Shown: positions 17,121-25,196, counted from the first letter of the stretch. The stretch: DNA of 38,485 nucleotides from Candidatus Pacearchaeota archaeon (GCA_002686195.1 NZAS01000034.1:1-38485), one strand, 5' to 3'. Numbers and translations are program-made. Notes: generated by a model not told the origin, from the sequence alone.

Positions 17121-17342
17121 ATGGCACTAATGAGCAAAGAGCAGCTACCGCAGCACATGGCGGATTTGGGGGCAGTAGTAAGTACCGCAGCAGTGGTTAC
17201 CTATAGCTTCACAGACATTCTACACGGCGCGGCACTTGTCGTGGCTATCGTATCCGGTAGCCTAGCGGCAGCATGGCACACCTACAAATTTTATCTTGAG
17301 TATCGCAACAGGGGGAACGATGCGAGCAATGCTGATAAATAA
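17121..17342 (+). CDS. Holin-like membrane protein
   Basis: A 73-residue protein with two probable membrane helices (residues 17-35, VVSTAAVVTYSFTDILHG, and 37-54, LVVAIVSGSLAAAWHTY) and a charged C-terminus. Length and layout match class II holins, such as T7 gp17.5, which also lies after the tail fibre gene. An alternative start is ATG 17130. The next gene begins inside its end. A second holin-like gene occurs at 23348-23770, so this one might act as an antiholin or pinholin; that is inference. Confidence 0.65.
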   Translation: MALMSKEQLPQHMADLGAVVSTAAVVTYSFTDILHGAALVVAIVSGSLAAAWHTYKFYLEYRNRGNDASNADK

Positions 17343-17760
17343 TCCTGAACTGGCGCAAGCGATCCTATGCGAAGTGTACGAGCAGGTAGCGGAGGACAAC
17401 GCCCCGCATCCGAGTACCCTAGACCTTACGGGTATTCCCGTCATCGCTCTCCGTGGGGACGAAGGCGTACACGGGATAATGATGATGCAGCCGTTCGGCT
17501 TCAACAGCACGATAGTAGGGGTAGCGATCCGTCCTGACTACTATGGACACAAAGAGAACATCGAGCTTGTACGCAGGGGGGTGGCACAATGCGCGGAGAT
17601 AACGAACGCACCGAAATTCCTGATGGCGATTCCGACGGAGGACAAATCTACGCTGCGGCTCGCGCAACAGGTTGGGTTCAAAAGGGAAGGGGTGATACGC
17701 AACAGCTTCCTGCGAAACGGGAAGATGATCGACCAGTACTTAGTCGGGATCAGCGTGTAG
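17320..17760 (+). CDS. GNAT family N-acetyltransferase-like protein
   Basis: A 146-residue protein. The core VGVAIRPDYYGHKENIELVR corresponds to motif A of GNAT acetyltransferases, although the usual pyrophosphate loop R/Q-x-x-G-x-G/A is reduced to RPDYYGHK. The C-terminal part STLRLAQQVGFKREGVIRN is typical of motif B (sequence N-x-x-x-x-x-x-x-GF). The start at ATG 17320 has GGGGG upstream, preferred over a TTG at 17296. It overlaps the holin gene and precedes a cupin gene. Possible substrates include host proteins, tRNA-like or toxin targets; no evidence picks one. Confidence 0.65.
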   Translation: MRAMLINNPELAQAILCEVYEQVAEDNAPHPSTLDLTGIPVIALRGDEGVHGIMMMQPFGFNSTIVGVAIRPDYYGHKENIELVRRGVAQCAEITNAPKFLMAIPTEDKSTLRLAQQVGFKREGVIRNSFLRNGKMIDQYLVGISV

Positions 17761-17777
17761 CCCATCACAAGAACCGG

Positions 17778-18185
17778 ATGCAAGCCCTAGAGCAGAGCAT
17801 CATTGACGAGCTAGAGCTTGTCGAGTTCGAGACAGAACACATATTCGCAAAGGGGACGTACACTCGGGTACTACACGTACCTGCCGGACACGTCCTGACA
17901 GGACACATTCACCGGGAGTCCTGCATCAACATCGTTGTCAAAGGCAAGATGAAGGCGGCAACCTCCGAAGGTGACAAGCTGGTACAGGCAGGCGACTACC
18001 TCGTCTCCGGTCCCGGCGAGAAGAAGGCGGGATACGCCATTGAAGATACGACGTGGATCAACGTGTTCCCGAATCCCGATGACACTGAAGACGTACCGAA
18101 ACTACTGGACCGTCTTTGTTACATGGAAGGGTACGAGCAGTTAGAACGCGAGACCCACGCACAACTAGATTTCTTTGAGGATTAA
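17778..18185 (+). CDS. Cupin domain protein
   Basis: A 135-residue single-domain cupin. The first cupin motif is seen in HVPAGHVLTGHIHRESCINI (metal ligands probably H-x-H and E) and the second in LVQAGDYLVSGPGEKKAGYA. The frame is open to 17589, but that part overlaps the acetyltransferase gene and has a low-complexity polar look, so ATG 17778 is chosen. The second motif lacks a clear His ligand (GPGEKKAGY), so metal binding or catalysis is uncertain. Pairing with an acetyltransferase in the middle of structural genes suggests accessory cargo; its function is unknown. Confidence 0.7.
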   Translation: MQALEQSIIDELELVEFETEHIFAKGTYTRVLHVPAGHVLTGHIHRESCINIVVKGKMKAATSEGDKLVQAGDYLVSGPGEKKAGYAIEDTTWINVFPNPDDTEDVPKLLDRLCYMEGYEQLERETHAQLDFFED

Positions 18186-18188
18186 TAT

Positions 18189-19205
18189 ATGTTAGGAGCA
18201 TTACTTGCAGCGGTCGTCGGCGCAGCCGGTGCCGCTTCCGCCTCCAAAAAAAGCGCGGACGCAGCCAAAGACGCTCGGCGCGCAGCACAGTTGCAGCCGT
18301 TCGCAGTAAACACACCCTTCGGTAACGCGAGTATCGAGCGTGGTAACCTGACGGTACAAGATGCCGCCGGTACATCACTTGCTCCCGGCTTTGCAGGCTT
18401 CGCCGGTACTGCGTTAGACCGGTCACAGCAGGCTATCGGAGACTTGGCACCGGGGTTGAACCTCGACCCGTCTCAGGTACTCCAAGCCGCAGCCGGTATC
18501 GGGGCACCGACCGCCGCCGCCTTCCAAGGCGCAGGCGCTAACTTCATCGGTGCCGGTCAGGGCGCACTATCCGCTCTCGGTACCTTCGACCCACAACAGT
18601 TTGCACAGCAGCGCTTCGACGCTCTCTCCGAGCTGGCCCGACCGGGTGAAGAACAAGCCGCTTCCTCCCTCGCCAACCGACTGTTCGCCCAAGGGCGCGT
18701 CGGGGGAGAAGACACAGCCGGTGGTCGCGCCTTCGGTGAGCTTGCACAAGCACAGTCCCGCGCACAGACGGTGCGCGGCATCCTGTCTCAGCAGGCAGCT
18801 ATGCAGGAAATGCAACAGCGCATCGGCATGGCTGGACAGCTTCAGGGCTTCGGCGGACAGGCGTTCCTTCAGGGACAGCAAGCGGCGAATTTGGAGCAGG
18901 CTCGTTTCCTCGCCGCCCTACAGGGTGGTGGCATGACGCAGGGCTTCAACCTCCAGAACATCCAAGGTCTTCTTGGTCTCGGTCTCTCAGGTACCCAAGG
19001 GATACAGGAGGCGTTCGCACCTTCCCGGTCTGCAATTCAGGCACTACTCGGTGGGGCGGAATTACAGATGGGGGGCAACGCTACCGCAGCGCAGGCAATC
19101 ATGCAGGGCGGTAACGCACAGGCTAACCTGATTGGTAACGCTACGGCGGGACTGGCGGGAGGCTTGATGAACTTCGCCACCCAAAAACACTCAGGAGGTG
19201 GCTAA
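18189..19205 (+). CDS. Probable ejection / internal virion protein 1
   Basis: A 338-residue Ala/Gly/Gln-rich protein. It begins with a small hydrophobic segment (LLAAVVGAAGAASASKK), followed by a long helical part with QQAAMQEMQQRIGMAGQLQ, and ends in Gly-rich turns. Small-residue-rich helical proteins in the place of T7 gp14 usually act as ejection proteins that leave the virion and span the outer membrane. No enzymatic motif is visible. The stop codon overlaps the next ATG (TAATG) after AGGAGG. Confidence 0.65.
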   Translation: MLGALLAAVVGAAGAASASKKSADAAKDARRAAQLQPFAVNTPFGNASIERGNLTVQDAAGTSLAPGFAGFAGTALDRSQQAIGDLAPGLNLDPSQVLQAAAGIGAPTAAAFQGAGANFIGAGQGALSALGTFDPQQFAQQRFDALSELARPGEEQAASSLANRLFAQGRVGGEDTAGGRAFGELAQAQSRAQTVRGILSQQAAMQEMQQRIGMAGQLQGFGGQAFLQGQQAANLEQARFLAALQGGGMTQGFNLQNIQGLLGLGLSGTQGIQEAFAPSRSAIQALLGGAELQMGGNATAAQAIMQGGNAQANLIGNATAGLAGGLMNFATQKHSGGG

Positions 19206-20425
19206 TGGCTGACCAACTCTCCGATACATTCAACCCGTTCGGACTTACCGACTCGCGCACCCTTGAGGACCGGCGACGGGCACGACGGATGGCGGAAGCG
19301 GCGCAGCGCCGCAACCGTCTCTCGGGTATGGACCTTGCAGGAGCGGAGGCAGGTAACGCACTTGGCTTCATCCTGGGCAAGGCGCTTACCCGTGCCGGTG
19401 TCATCAAGGACATAGAGGGCGAACGTGCTACCGCAGTCGATAAGGCCGCGAAGGACGCACAGGCGGCATTCGATCAGATACCAGAGGAACAGCGGGAGAA
19501 GGGATCGTTCGGTACCGCGATACAGCGCCGACGTACCCTCATCGCACAGCTTGAGGAAGCCGGTCTCCAGAAGGAAGCCGACACCGTACGTACTCAGTTG
19601 ATCGACCTCCACGACCAGCAGGCAAAGTTCCGCAAGCTGAACGCGGAGACGGAACGTCTGGACCTCCAGATCGACCGAGAGCGGGAGGAACTGGGCCGTA
19701 CCAAGAAGGGACTGCGGGAGAAAGATGAGCTTACACGGCTCCAGAACGCCCACGCCCTGCTGGATATCTCAGACCCGGTTCAGGCAGCACGAGCCGATCA
19801 GATCATGTCACGGATCGACAAAATCACCACCATTACCGGTACCACTGAGTTCGACCCGTCCGCCAGCGATAAAGTTACTCTGCGTAAGCTTGAGCAGTCC
19901 TTGTTCGACAACCAGCGAGCACTGGATGGCTTTGTACTCGCTTCTGATGAGTACGACCCGAGCTTCCTGACTCTCGGTACTCAGATCAAGAACTTCGCCG
20001 TGAAAGCGGTGGAGATCGCAGGTCTGCCTATCTCCGAGGAAGCGAAGCAAGGTCTCCGTGACTTCACCGCGTTCAGGCAGCGCACCAGTATCAACCTCAA
20101 CGCCTACATCAAGGCGATCACGGGTGCTCAGATGAGTAACCCCGAGGCTACCCGTCTGCGGAAGGACGTACCGACTCAGGACGACTCTCCTACGGAGTAC
20201 AAGCGTAAGCTGGGCCTCACCCTTGAGCGTCTGCAAGCCGTACGTAGCCGTGGCGTAGCCGCTATGGGAGCCGCTGGTGATCGCCAGGAGTTCCTGAAGA
20301 TAATGACGACCTCTCTGGATGAGTTCATTGAGATGCAACCGGAGCAGGACGACGCTACAACAGCACGCGCCGACGCAGAGCGCGCACTTGCAGACCTAGA
20401 GGCGGTACTCAGGCAGGGGCAGTAA
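19205..20425 (+). CDS. Probable ejection / internal virion protein 2
   Basis: A 406-residue, mostly charged helical protein. Residues 60-200 form probable coiled coils (LNAETERLDLQIDREREELG). No cysteine and no signal peptide. It lies between a small Ala/Gly-rich ejection-like protein and a 729-residue ejection-like protein, the arrangement of T7 gp14, gp15 and gp16, so a place in the internal core or in the DNA-ejection tube is likely. Sequence similarity to gp15 is not visible by eye; the assignment rests on gene order and structure type. AGGAGG precedes the ATG. Confidence 0.65.
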   Translation: MADQLSDTFNPFGLTDSRTLEDRRRARRMAEAAQRRNRLSGMDLAGAEAGNALGFILGKALTRAGVIKDIEGERATAVDKAAKDAQAAFDQIPEEQREKGSFGTAIQRRRTLIAQLEEAGLQKEADTVRTQLIDLHDQQAKFRKLNAETERLDLQIDREREELGRTKKGLREKDELTRLQNAHALLDISDPVQAARADQIMSRIDKITTITGTTEFDPSASDKVTLRKLEQSLFDNQRALDGFVLASDEYDPSFLTLGTQIKNFAVKAVEIAGLPISEEAKQGLRDFTAFRQRTSINLNAYIKAITGAQMSNPEATRLRKDVPTQDDSPTEYKRKLGLTLERLQAVRSRGVAAMGAAGDRQEFLKIMTTSLDEFIEMQPEQDDATTARADAERALADLEAVLRQGQ

Positions 20426-20426
20426 T

Positions 20427-22616
20427 ATGGCAGAAGCACAGTTTGATACCCGCGCCAAGATTCAGTCGGTAGCCTCCGCGCTACAGGCGGAATTGAACAA
20501 GCCGGAAGACCAGCAGGATATCGACTTCATTCGTCGGTCGTCCGCTGTCATCCGTGCGTTCAAGGAAAGCGGTGTACAACAACCGGAAGGCGGTGGGGTA
20601 CCGGCATTCGACGGGGAGCCGGTCGCCGCAAAGCAGGGACCGGAGGTACAGGGTATGCCCACTACCATCGACCCCAAGCAGCAGCTTGCCACACGGCAGG
20701 CTATCATGGCAGCGAAGAACCGTGGTCAGGATATCGTCAACTTCCTGAAGCGTCCCTTCCTAGACGAAGCGGAGCAGCGGGAGCTTGCCGAGGAAACTCG
20801 GGTACAGCGAGCGCAGGAGCAGCTACAGCTAGAGGGTAGCGCACAGGCGTCCGGCGTAGACCCGAAGGAACTGAAACCCGCAGAGTTTCTCGGCGGCATC
20901 GCCCCCGACGTAGCCTCGGGTGCCCTTGGCGGTCTGCCCCTCGCACGTAGCCTACCGGGTATGGTAGGTAGGGTAGCGACGGAGGCTGGCATCGGTGCGG
21001 TACTCGGCGGTAGCCTGGTACCACTGGATGAAGACCCCACGAACGCAGCACTGCTCGACGGTGGTATCACCCTCGGCCTCGGTACCCTCACGGAGATACC
21101 CGGACTCGCTGGTGACTTCCTCAAGCGGGAGATACGCGCCGCCCGGAACAGTACACAGGATGAGCACCTTCAGCGCATCAGCGCCGAGAGTGGCATCGAC
21201 CTAACCATCGGGGAGAGGACGCAAGTACCCGCTGCGGTGGTAGCGGAGCGGAACGTGCCTGCTCGCCCCGAAGGTCCACGCGCTGTTTTCCTGAAGAAGC
21301 GGAAGGAACAGTTGACGGGTGCCTTCAACCGGTTCGAGGAAACTCTGAACCCGGAGGCTATGCCCTCCAGCCAGATCATCGCGGAGACCCGACAGGCGTA
21401 CGACAATACCATATCTGGTATGTCCAAGCTGGCAAGCCAGCAGTTCCGCAACAACATGGAAGACGTGGTTACCGGTGTCGGTGCCCGTATCGACCACGAG
21501 GGTCGGATAGTAGGTGGCTTCAAGTTCATCCAGCCGACGGAGCTCGTCTCCGAGTTGCAGACGCAGCGCCGCCTGCTGGCATCGCAGCCTCTCTCGGACG
21601 CGAACCGCTTTGCCCTTCAAGACTTGGACCGAGAGATAGCTCTCATCAAGAAGCACGGTCTCGATCTCGGACAGACGCAGCGGCTCCTGGCGGACCTCGC
21701 GCAGCGTAACGCTCCCTCCGGTATCGTAATCAAGGATAACAGTCAGGCAGGGGAAATTCTGTCCAGCGGCGCGGTACAGCGCGCCTTGAGCCGTGACTTA
21801 GACCGCATCGCCCTCGGTGGTGCAGACCAGCCCGAGGAATTCGCGGCGGCTGTATCACAGCTACAGCGCTCCCGCAAGGAGTTCGCCGGGGACCGGGCAG
21901 AGATAGACGCCTTCAAGAACACCGCAGTTGACAAACTGCTCGGCAAGGTGGGTGACCCCACGTCCGGCGACTTCGCGCAGAAGGTTATGGCTCTGGACAC
22001 GGAAGGGTTCAACACCATGCTCCGTATTGCGGACGAAGCCAACCCTCGGCTGGGCAACGCCATCCGCTCCGTTGTGTTCAAGGAAGTTCTGGACAAGCAC
22101 ACCAAGCTCGGTGTGGTAGGCAGCACCGCTGCCCGTAGCGCACAGGACATTGACGTGAAGGGTCTCACCAATGAGCTAGGTCGGATGCCCATGAGCAAGT
22201 TCATGGCATTCACCGGTAGCCACCTTGACCCGTCAGACGCGCAGCACATGCGTAACACGCTCGTAACGCTCCGCGCTATAACAGACGGTAGCGTAGCCGA
22301 CTCCATCAGTTCTCGCAGCCTACGTGAGCGTATAGAGCAGTACGCGATCAACGCCGCTTCACGGGACGTGGGCTTTATCTCCCGTCTGATGGCTGGTGAA
22401 ATGTCACCGGGCGTATTCGAGAGGCTGCTGTTCACCAAGCAGGGGCAGGACGCACTCAGCACCCTGAGTCGCCCGAAGATACTCGGACCGCAGTTGGCTC
22501 AGTCCATGAGCTACATCCAGTCGGTGTTTGCCGAGGACGAGAAGGCGGTAGAGGAACTGAAGCGCCAGCGGATTATGAAAGGCCTGAACGATCCGAATAG
22601 GATGAGGGGTCTATGA
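20427..22616 (+). CDS. Probable large ejection / internal virion protein 3
   Basis: A 729-residue protein. Residues 150-235 contain Gly/Ala-rich hydrophobic stretches (GALGGLPLARSLPGMVGRVA and IGAVLGGSLVP), candidates for membrane insertion, and most of the rest is helical (residues 280-700). No transglycosylase motif is seen, unlike T7 gp16. It is the third gene of the ejection block, one base after the previous stop. A basic C-terminus ends the protein. The neighbouring small peptidase and M23 gene might supply the cell-wall-opening activity that this protein lacks, which is inference. Confidence 0.65.
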   Translation: MAEAQFDTRAKIQSVASALQAELNKPEDQQDIDFIRRSSAVIRAFKESGVQQPEGGGVPAFDGEPVAAKQGPEVQGMPTTIDPKQQLATRQAIMAAKNRGQDIVNFLKRPFLDEAEQRELAEETRVQRAQEQLQLEGSAQASGVDPKELKPAEFLGGIAPDVASGALGGLPLARSLPGMVGRVATEAGIGAVLGGSLVPLDEDPTNAALLDGGITLGLGTLTEIPGLAGDFLKREIRAARNSTQDEHLQRISAESGIDLTIGERTQVPAAVVAERNVPARPEGPRAVFLKKRKEQLTGAFNRFEETLNPEAMPSSQIIAETRQAYDNTISGMSKLASQQFRNNMEDVVTGVGARIDHEGRIVGGFKFIQPTELVSELQTQRRLLASQPLSDANRFALQDLDREIALIKKHGLDLGQTQRLLADLAQRNAPSGIVIKDNSQAGEILSSGAVQRALSRDLDRIALGGADQPEEFAAAVSQLQRSRKEFAGDRAEIDAFKNTAVDKLLGKVGDPTSGDFAQKVMALDTEGFNTMLRIADEANPRLGNAIRSVVFKEVLDKHTKLGVVGSTAARSAQDIDVKGLTNELGRMPMSKFMAFTGSHLDPSDAQHMRNTLVTLRAITDGSVADSISSRSLRERIEQYAINAASRDVGFISRLMAGEMSPGVFERLLFTKQGQDALSTLSRPKILGPQLAQSMSYIQSVFAEDEKAVEELKRQRIMKGLNDPNRMRGL

Positions 22617-22951
22617 TGCCCAAGACCTTCTCCCTCGTCAACAGGCAGTGGCGGGTACGGGGCGTCACTAGCAAGCAACTCCCGCGACACTTGGAGACAC
22701 ATTGGGCGGACGATGAGGAACTACTGAACACAGCCGGGAACCTGAAAGGACTCTGCGACCCCGACGCTTCCCGTATCTTCATCAACAAAGACTCGCATAC
22801 TACACAGGAGGATATGGAGCACACCTATTTCCACGAGCTAGTACATGCTCTGCTGTACGCAGAAGGGATTGACTCCCACGGGCACGACGAGGCTATGGTG
22901 GACCGGATAGGCGGCTTCCTACATCAGATTGAAAGGAGTAAGAAATGCTAG
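22616..22951 (+). CDS. Small HExxH metallopeptidase-like protein
   Basis: A 111-residue protein with a zinc-peptidase motif, YFHELVHALLY (H73, E74, H77), and a candidate third ligand in DEAMVDRIG (E92), about 15 residues after the second His. This spacing and the small size suit minimal gluzincins (ImmA/SprT-like). It overlaps the previous gene (ATGATG; ATG 22613 is the alternative start) and the M23 endolysin gene by seven bases. The role is unknown: processing of a virion protein, peptidoglycan-linked protein cleavage, or action on host regulators are all possible. Confidence 0.65.
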   Translation: MPKTFSLVNRQWRVRGVTSKQLPRHLETHWADDEELLNTAGNLKGLCDPDASRIFINKDSHTTQEDMEHTYFHELVHALLYAEGIDSHGHDEAMVDRIGGFLHQIERSKKC

Positions 22952-23346
22952 AAGTAATCACTCCGCCCAGGGGGAAAGACACATGGGGTAGCGGAGACTT
23001 CGGGGCATCCCGAGGAAGCCGACTCCACATGGGAGTGGACTACGAAGCACCGGCGGGAGCAACCCTGCTCTCACCGGTACACGGTATTGTAACGAAGCAT
23101 GGGTACCCGTACGGTGACGATCTCGCGTACCGGTACATACAGGTACTTGACCCGGACGGGAACCGTCACCGCTTCTACTACGTGACTCCGACAGCGGAGC
23201 TACGTGAGGCAGTGTGTGAGGGTGATCCCCTCGGTACTGTACAGAATATTGTACGTAGGTACCCGACGCCCAAGGGCATGAAGAACCATGTCCACTATGA
23301 GATCATCGACGCAGACGGGAACTACAAGAGCCCGGAGGGGGAATAG
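22945..23346 (+). CDS. M23 (LytM-like) peptidase, probable endolysin
   Basis: A 133-residue protein that consists of one M23 domain. The zinc ligands are seen in SRLHMGVDY (H28, D32) and NHVHYEI (H115, H117), and the Gly-rich strands between (LLSPVHGIVTKHGYPYGDD) fit the fold. M23 enzymes cut the peptide cross-links of peptidoglycan. It has no signal peptide, so it needs a holin to reach the periplasm, and a 3TM holin-like gene follows two bases later. The substitution of the usual YAHL strand by HRFYYV is a family variation. Confidence 0.85.
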   Translation: MLEVITPPRGKDTWGSGDFGASRGSRLHMGVDYEAPAGATLLSPVHGIVTKHGYPYGDDLAYRYIQVLDPDGNRHRFYYVTPTAELREAVCEGDPLGTVQNIVRRYPTPKGMKNHVHYEIIDADGNYKSPEGE

Positions 23347-23347
23347 C

Positions 23348-23770
23348 ATGGCATTGGGGATAGGTAACCTACTCGGTAGCCTCGTGGCACCGGTCGCAGA
23401 CATATTCAAGGCGCGTGAAGCGCGGAAGCTCCAGAAGGCAGAGGCAGAGGCTACGGTAGATCGTATCCTGACGGAAGCCTCGGCACAGGACGCTGCGGTC
23501 GCAGGGCAGATCGCCCTCCACCGCGTACAGAACGAGCAGACAAGCTGGAAGGATGAGTACGCACTCATAGTCATATCCGGTCCCTTCGTGGTCGGTATGG
23601 TATCGGGTGCGCTTGAGGGAGCCGGTGTGCTCCCCGCCGGTACCACTAACGCTATCATGTCCGGCATGTTCGGGAACCTCGACAACGTACCGGAGTGGTG
23701 GAGCAACACCTTCCAAGCAGGTATGCTCTCGGCTCTCGGCATCACGCTCTGGAACAAGGCTAAGAAGTGA
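23348..23770 (+). CDS. 3TM holin-like protein
   Basis: A 140-residue protein. The N-terminus has a short hydrophobic part (GIGNLLGSLVAPVADIF), followed by a charged helix (residues 18-50), then SWKDEYALIVISGPFVVGMV and a C-terminal helix with QAGMLSALGITLW. The pattern W-K/R-D-E-Y followed by a membrane helix, a short loop and a second helix is that of the 3TM holins (GTA_holin family). It lies two bases after the endolysin gene, the place expected of a holin or spanin-like partner. It is the stronger of the two holin candidates. Confidence 0.7.
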   Translation: MALGIGNLLGSLVAPVADIFKAREARKLQKAEAEATVDRILTEASAQDAAVAGQIALHRVQNEQTSWKDEYALIVISGPFVVGMVSGALEGAGVLPAGTTNAIMSGMFGNLDNVPEWWSNTFQAGMLSALGITLWNKAKK

Positions 23771-23816
23771 AGTACCTTCATCCCTCGGAATGCGGGACGG
23801 TACAGATCAGTACTAA

Positions 23817-24038
23817 GTGCTTAAAATTAGTTTATTATGTATGGCGGTACTTGCGGGTACCTTGGTGCCTACCTCCAATTCTGTGGAGAATAACCCGGTA
23901 CCCGGTACCATACCGCCGCAGATACATGTGAGATGCCAGTACGGCAAGGCCGGACCGGGGGGACAGCAAACGACAATGGAATGTTTAGACCGCTACGGTA
24001 ACGCCTTCCGGGTATTCGTACCTACGGGTCCGGTCTGA
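23817..24038 (+). CDS. Small secreted protein
   Basis: A 73-residue protein with a probable signal peptide: a Lys, then a hydrophobic stretch (SLLCMAVLAGTLVP) and a likely cleavage around TSNS. The Cys in the hydrophobic core is not at a clear lipobox. The mature part is Pro-rich with two cysteines (VRCQYG and MECLDRYG), which might form one disulfide. It starts at GTG 23817 without a strong ribosome binding site. The place after endolysin and holin genes would fit an Rz1-like (o-spanin) role, but a spanin pair is not evident. The stop overlaps the next ATG. Confidence 0.5.
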   Translation: MLKISLLCMAVLAGTLVPTSNSVENNPVPGTIPPQIHVRCQYGKAGPGGQQTTMECLDRYGNAFRVFVPTGPV

Positions 24039-24640
24039 TGGATCACCGGGGGTACAATCCTTGGGTATACCTACCCGAGTACAACGAGCTTTGGCTCGCC
24101 TGCGCCAAAGGTGGGACGCAATCGGTGAACCAACTCATTGCTAAGAGGTACGGCATCGAGCTACCCGAGCATACGCGGCACGTCCGGCGCTTCCTAGAGC
24201 AGCGTCTAGGGCGCGACAAGATGCAGTGGATGGACGTACGGGGCGCTGGGGAGCTACGCAATGCAGACGCCTACCAGTTGGTAGCCGACCCGCAGAAGCG
24301 CTTTGAGAGCCTGTGGAAGAACAAGAGCAGGGACCACGGACCGGGAGTCAACCCGGACATATACGACCTGTCTCCACAGGAACTACTGGAGTACGTGGTG
24401 CAGAACCCGTACACCAACCGGCATTGGGCACCGCAGCACATCAACCGGGTACCGCACGGTATGCTGATACCGCTGGAGAACTTCAGTGAGCACCGGCACA
24501 CGAGTACCGGTGAGGTACCAGAGTACGACCTTGTTGCTTTAATGCAACATTACGAGGAAGACAATTGGTTGAGGGAAGAAGCCCTCGACAAAGGAGAGGC
24601 CTATGATGTTACCCGTACGGGCGCGTCGGTGACCACCTGA
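24038..24640 (+). CDS. Hypothetical protein
   Basis: A 200-residue protein. Residues 25-60 (GTQSVNQLIAKRYGIELPEH) might form a helix-turn-helix-like part; the central region is rich in Trp, Arg and Asp and the C-terminal part in Glu and His. I do not recognise a family. The start overlaps the previous stop (TGATG). Its last 16 codons lie inside the first copy of a 46-bp duplicated segment (24591-24636), so its C-terminus (GEAYDVTRTGASVTT) might be a recent addition or exchange. Confidence 0.6.
   Translation: MDHRGYNPWVYLPEYNELWLACAKGGTQSVNQLIAKRYGIELPEHTRHVRRFLEQRLGRDKMQWMDVRGAGELRNADAYQLVADPQKRFESLWKNKSRDHGPGVNPDIYDLSPQELLEYVVQNPYTNRHWAPQHINRVPHGMLIPLENFSEHRHTSTGEVPEYDLVALMQHYEEDNWLREEALDKGEAYDVTRTGASVTT
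24591..24636 (+). repeat. 46-bp direct repeat, copy 1
   Basis: Identical to 25089-25134 except for one base (C here at 24614, T at 25112). It contains AAGGAGAGG followed by ATGATG, so it carries its own ribosome binding site and a nine-codon frame, MMLPVRARR, ending in TGA. The single difference is silent in that frame (CCC/CCT). The first copy also encodes the C-terminus of the 200-residue protein in another frame. Confidence 0.9.
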
Positions 24641-24701
24641 CGTGTGTAGATCGCAAGGGTAAGGTAATGAGATTCATCACGGACAAGGCATAGGAGACAC
24701 T
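24641..24701 (+). other. Short gap with ribosome binding site
   Basis: The gap between two genes holds a frame without a start codon that reads on from the repeat (24616-24690, YGRVGDHLTCVDRKG and on to a TAG). An ATG at 24667 would give only MRFITDKA. TAGGAGAC before the ATG at 24702 is the ribosome binding site of the next gene. Confidence 0.4.
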
Positions 24702-25025
24702 ATGGCAGATATCGAAAAGGGAAAGAATCCCGAGAACCTTCGCTGGCAGGCACCAACCGAGAACGTAGACGGGAGTGCAATCTCCGGTCCGCTCTCGTAC
24801 AACCTGTACCGACGTAGCCCCGGCGAGACGGAGTACCAACAGTACTTCGTGATAGTCGGAGAGCTACAGTCGGACGGTACCTACGTAGCGCCTATCGAGA
24901 ACTTCGCGGAGGGTTCCCATGAGATCGTACTCACCACAGTTGATGCAGAGGGGGATGAGTCAGCGTACTCAAACTCCGTGGGTTTTACTGTCGGGGTCGC
25001 ACCCCGCGCACCCGTACTTCTATAA
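24702..25025 (+). CDS. Single fibronectin type III-like domain protein
   Basis: A 107-residue protein that fits one Fn3 domain: NLRWQAPTENVDGS, then YNLYRRSPGETEYQQY and the closing HEIVLTTVDAEGDESAYSN. The conserved Trp of strand B, Tyr of strand C and the Ser-Asn near strand G are seen. No signal peptide or anchor. Phage Fn3 domains often decorate virions or bind carbohydrate. It lies after the lysis genes, near the end of the rightward arm; whether it is in the virion is unknown. The ribosome binding site is TAGGAG. Confidence 0.75.
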   Translation: MADIEKGKNPENLRWQAPTENVDGSAISGPLSYNLYRRSPGETEYQQYFVIVGELQSDGTYVAPIENFAEGSHEIVLTTVDAEGDESAYSNSVGFTVGVAPRAPVLL

Positions 25026-25104
25026 GGAGAAAGTTTGTACCCTTTGTGGTCGCCGTGGCGATCATACTGCTGCTAACTGCCCTTGGCTAAGGAGAGGCCT
25101 ATGA
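25024..25104 (+). other. CCHC zinc-knuckle-like reading frame without start codon
   Basis: In the frame +1 to the Fn3 gene, 25024-25104 encodes KEKVCTLCGRRGDHTAANCP and ends at a TGA. C-x2-C-x5-H-x4-C followed by Pro-Trp is the pattern of the small zinc-knuckle proteins seen in many phages (usual spacing C-x2-C-x4-H-x4-C). There is no ATG, GTG or TTG in frame between the Fn3 stop and the first Cys, although AAGGAG is present at 25024-25029. It may be a truncated gene, or it may be reached by frameshift from the Fn3 gene. Confidence 0.4.
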
Positions 25105-25134
25105 TGTTACCTGTACGGGCGCGTCGGTGACCAC
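25089..25134 (+). repeat. 46-bp direct repeat, copy 2
   Basis: Second copy of 24591-24636 (45 of 46 identical), 498 bases downstream. It again places AAGGAGAGG before ATGATG and the nine-codon frame MMLPVRARR. No longer gene starts here. The stretch after it (25135-25196) has no gene that I can support. Confidence 0.9.
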
Positions 25135-25196
25135 ACACCACTCCCAATTGCCCTTGGAAACAGAATCTAATCTCGGTGCGCCTTACGTAAGAGCAT

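Noticed and set aside
25135..25196. Gene after the second 46-bp repeat
   Set aside because: The only frames are fewer than 25 codons and have no start codon or ribosome binding site.
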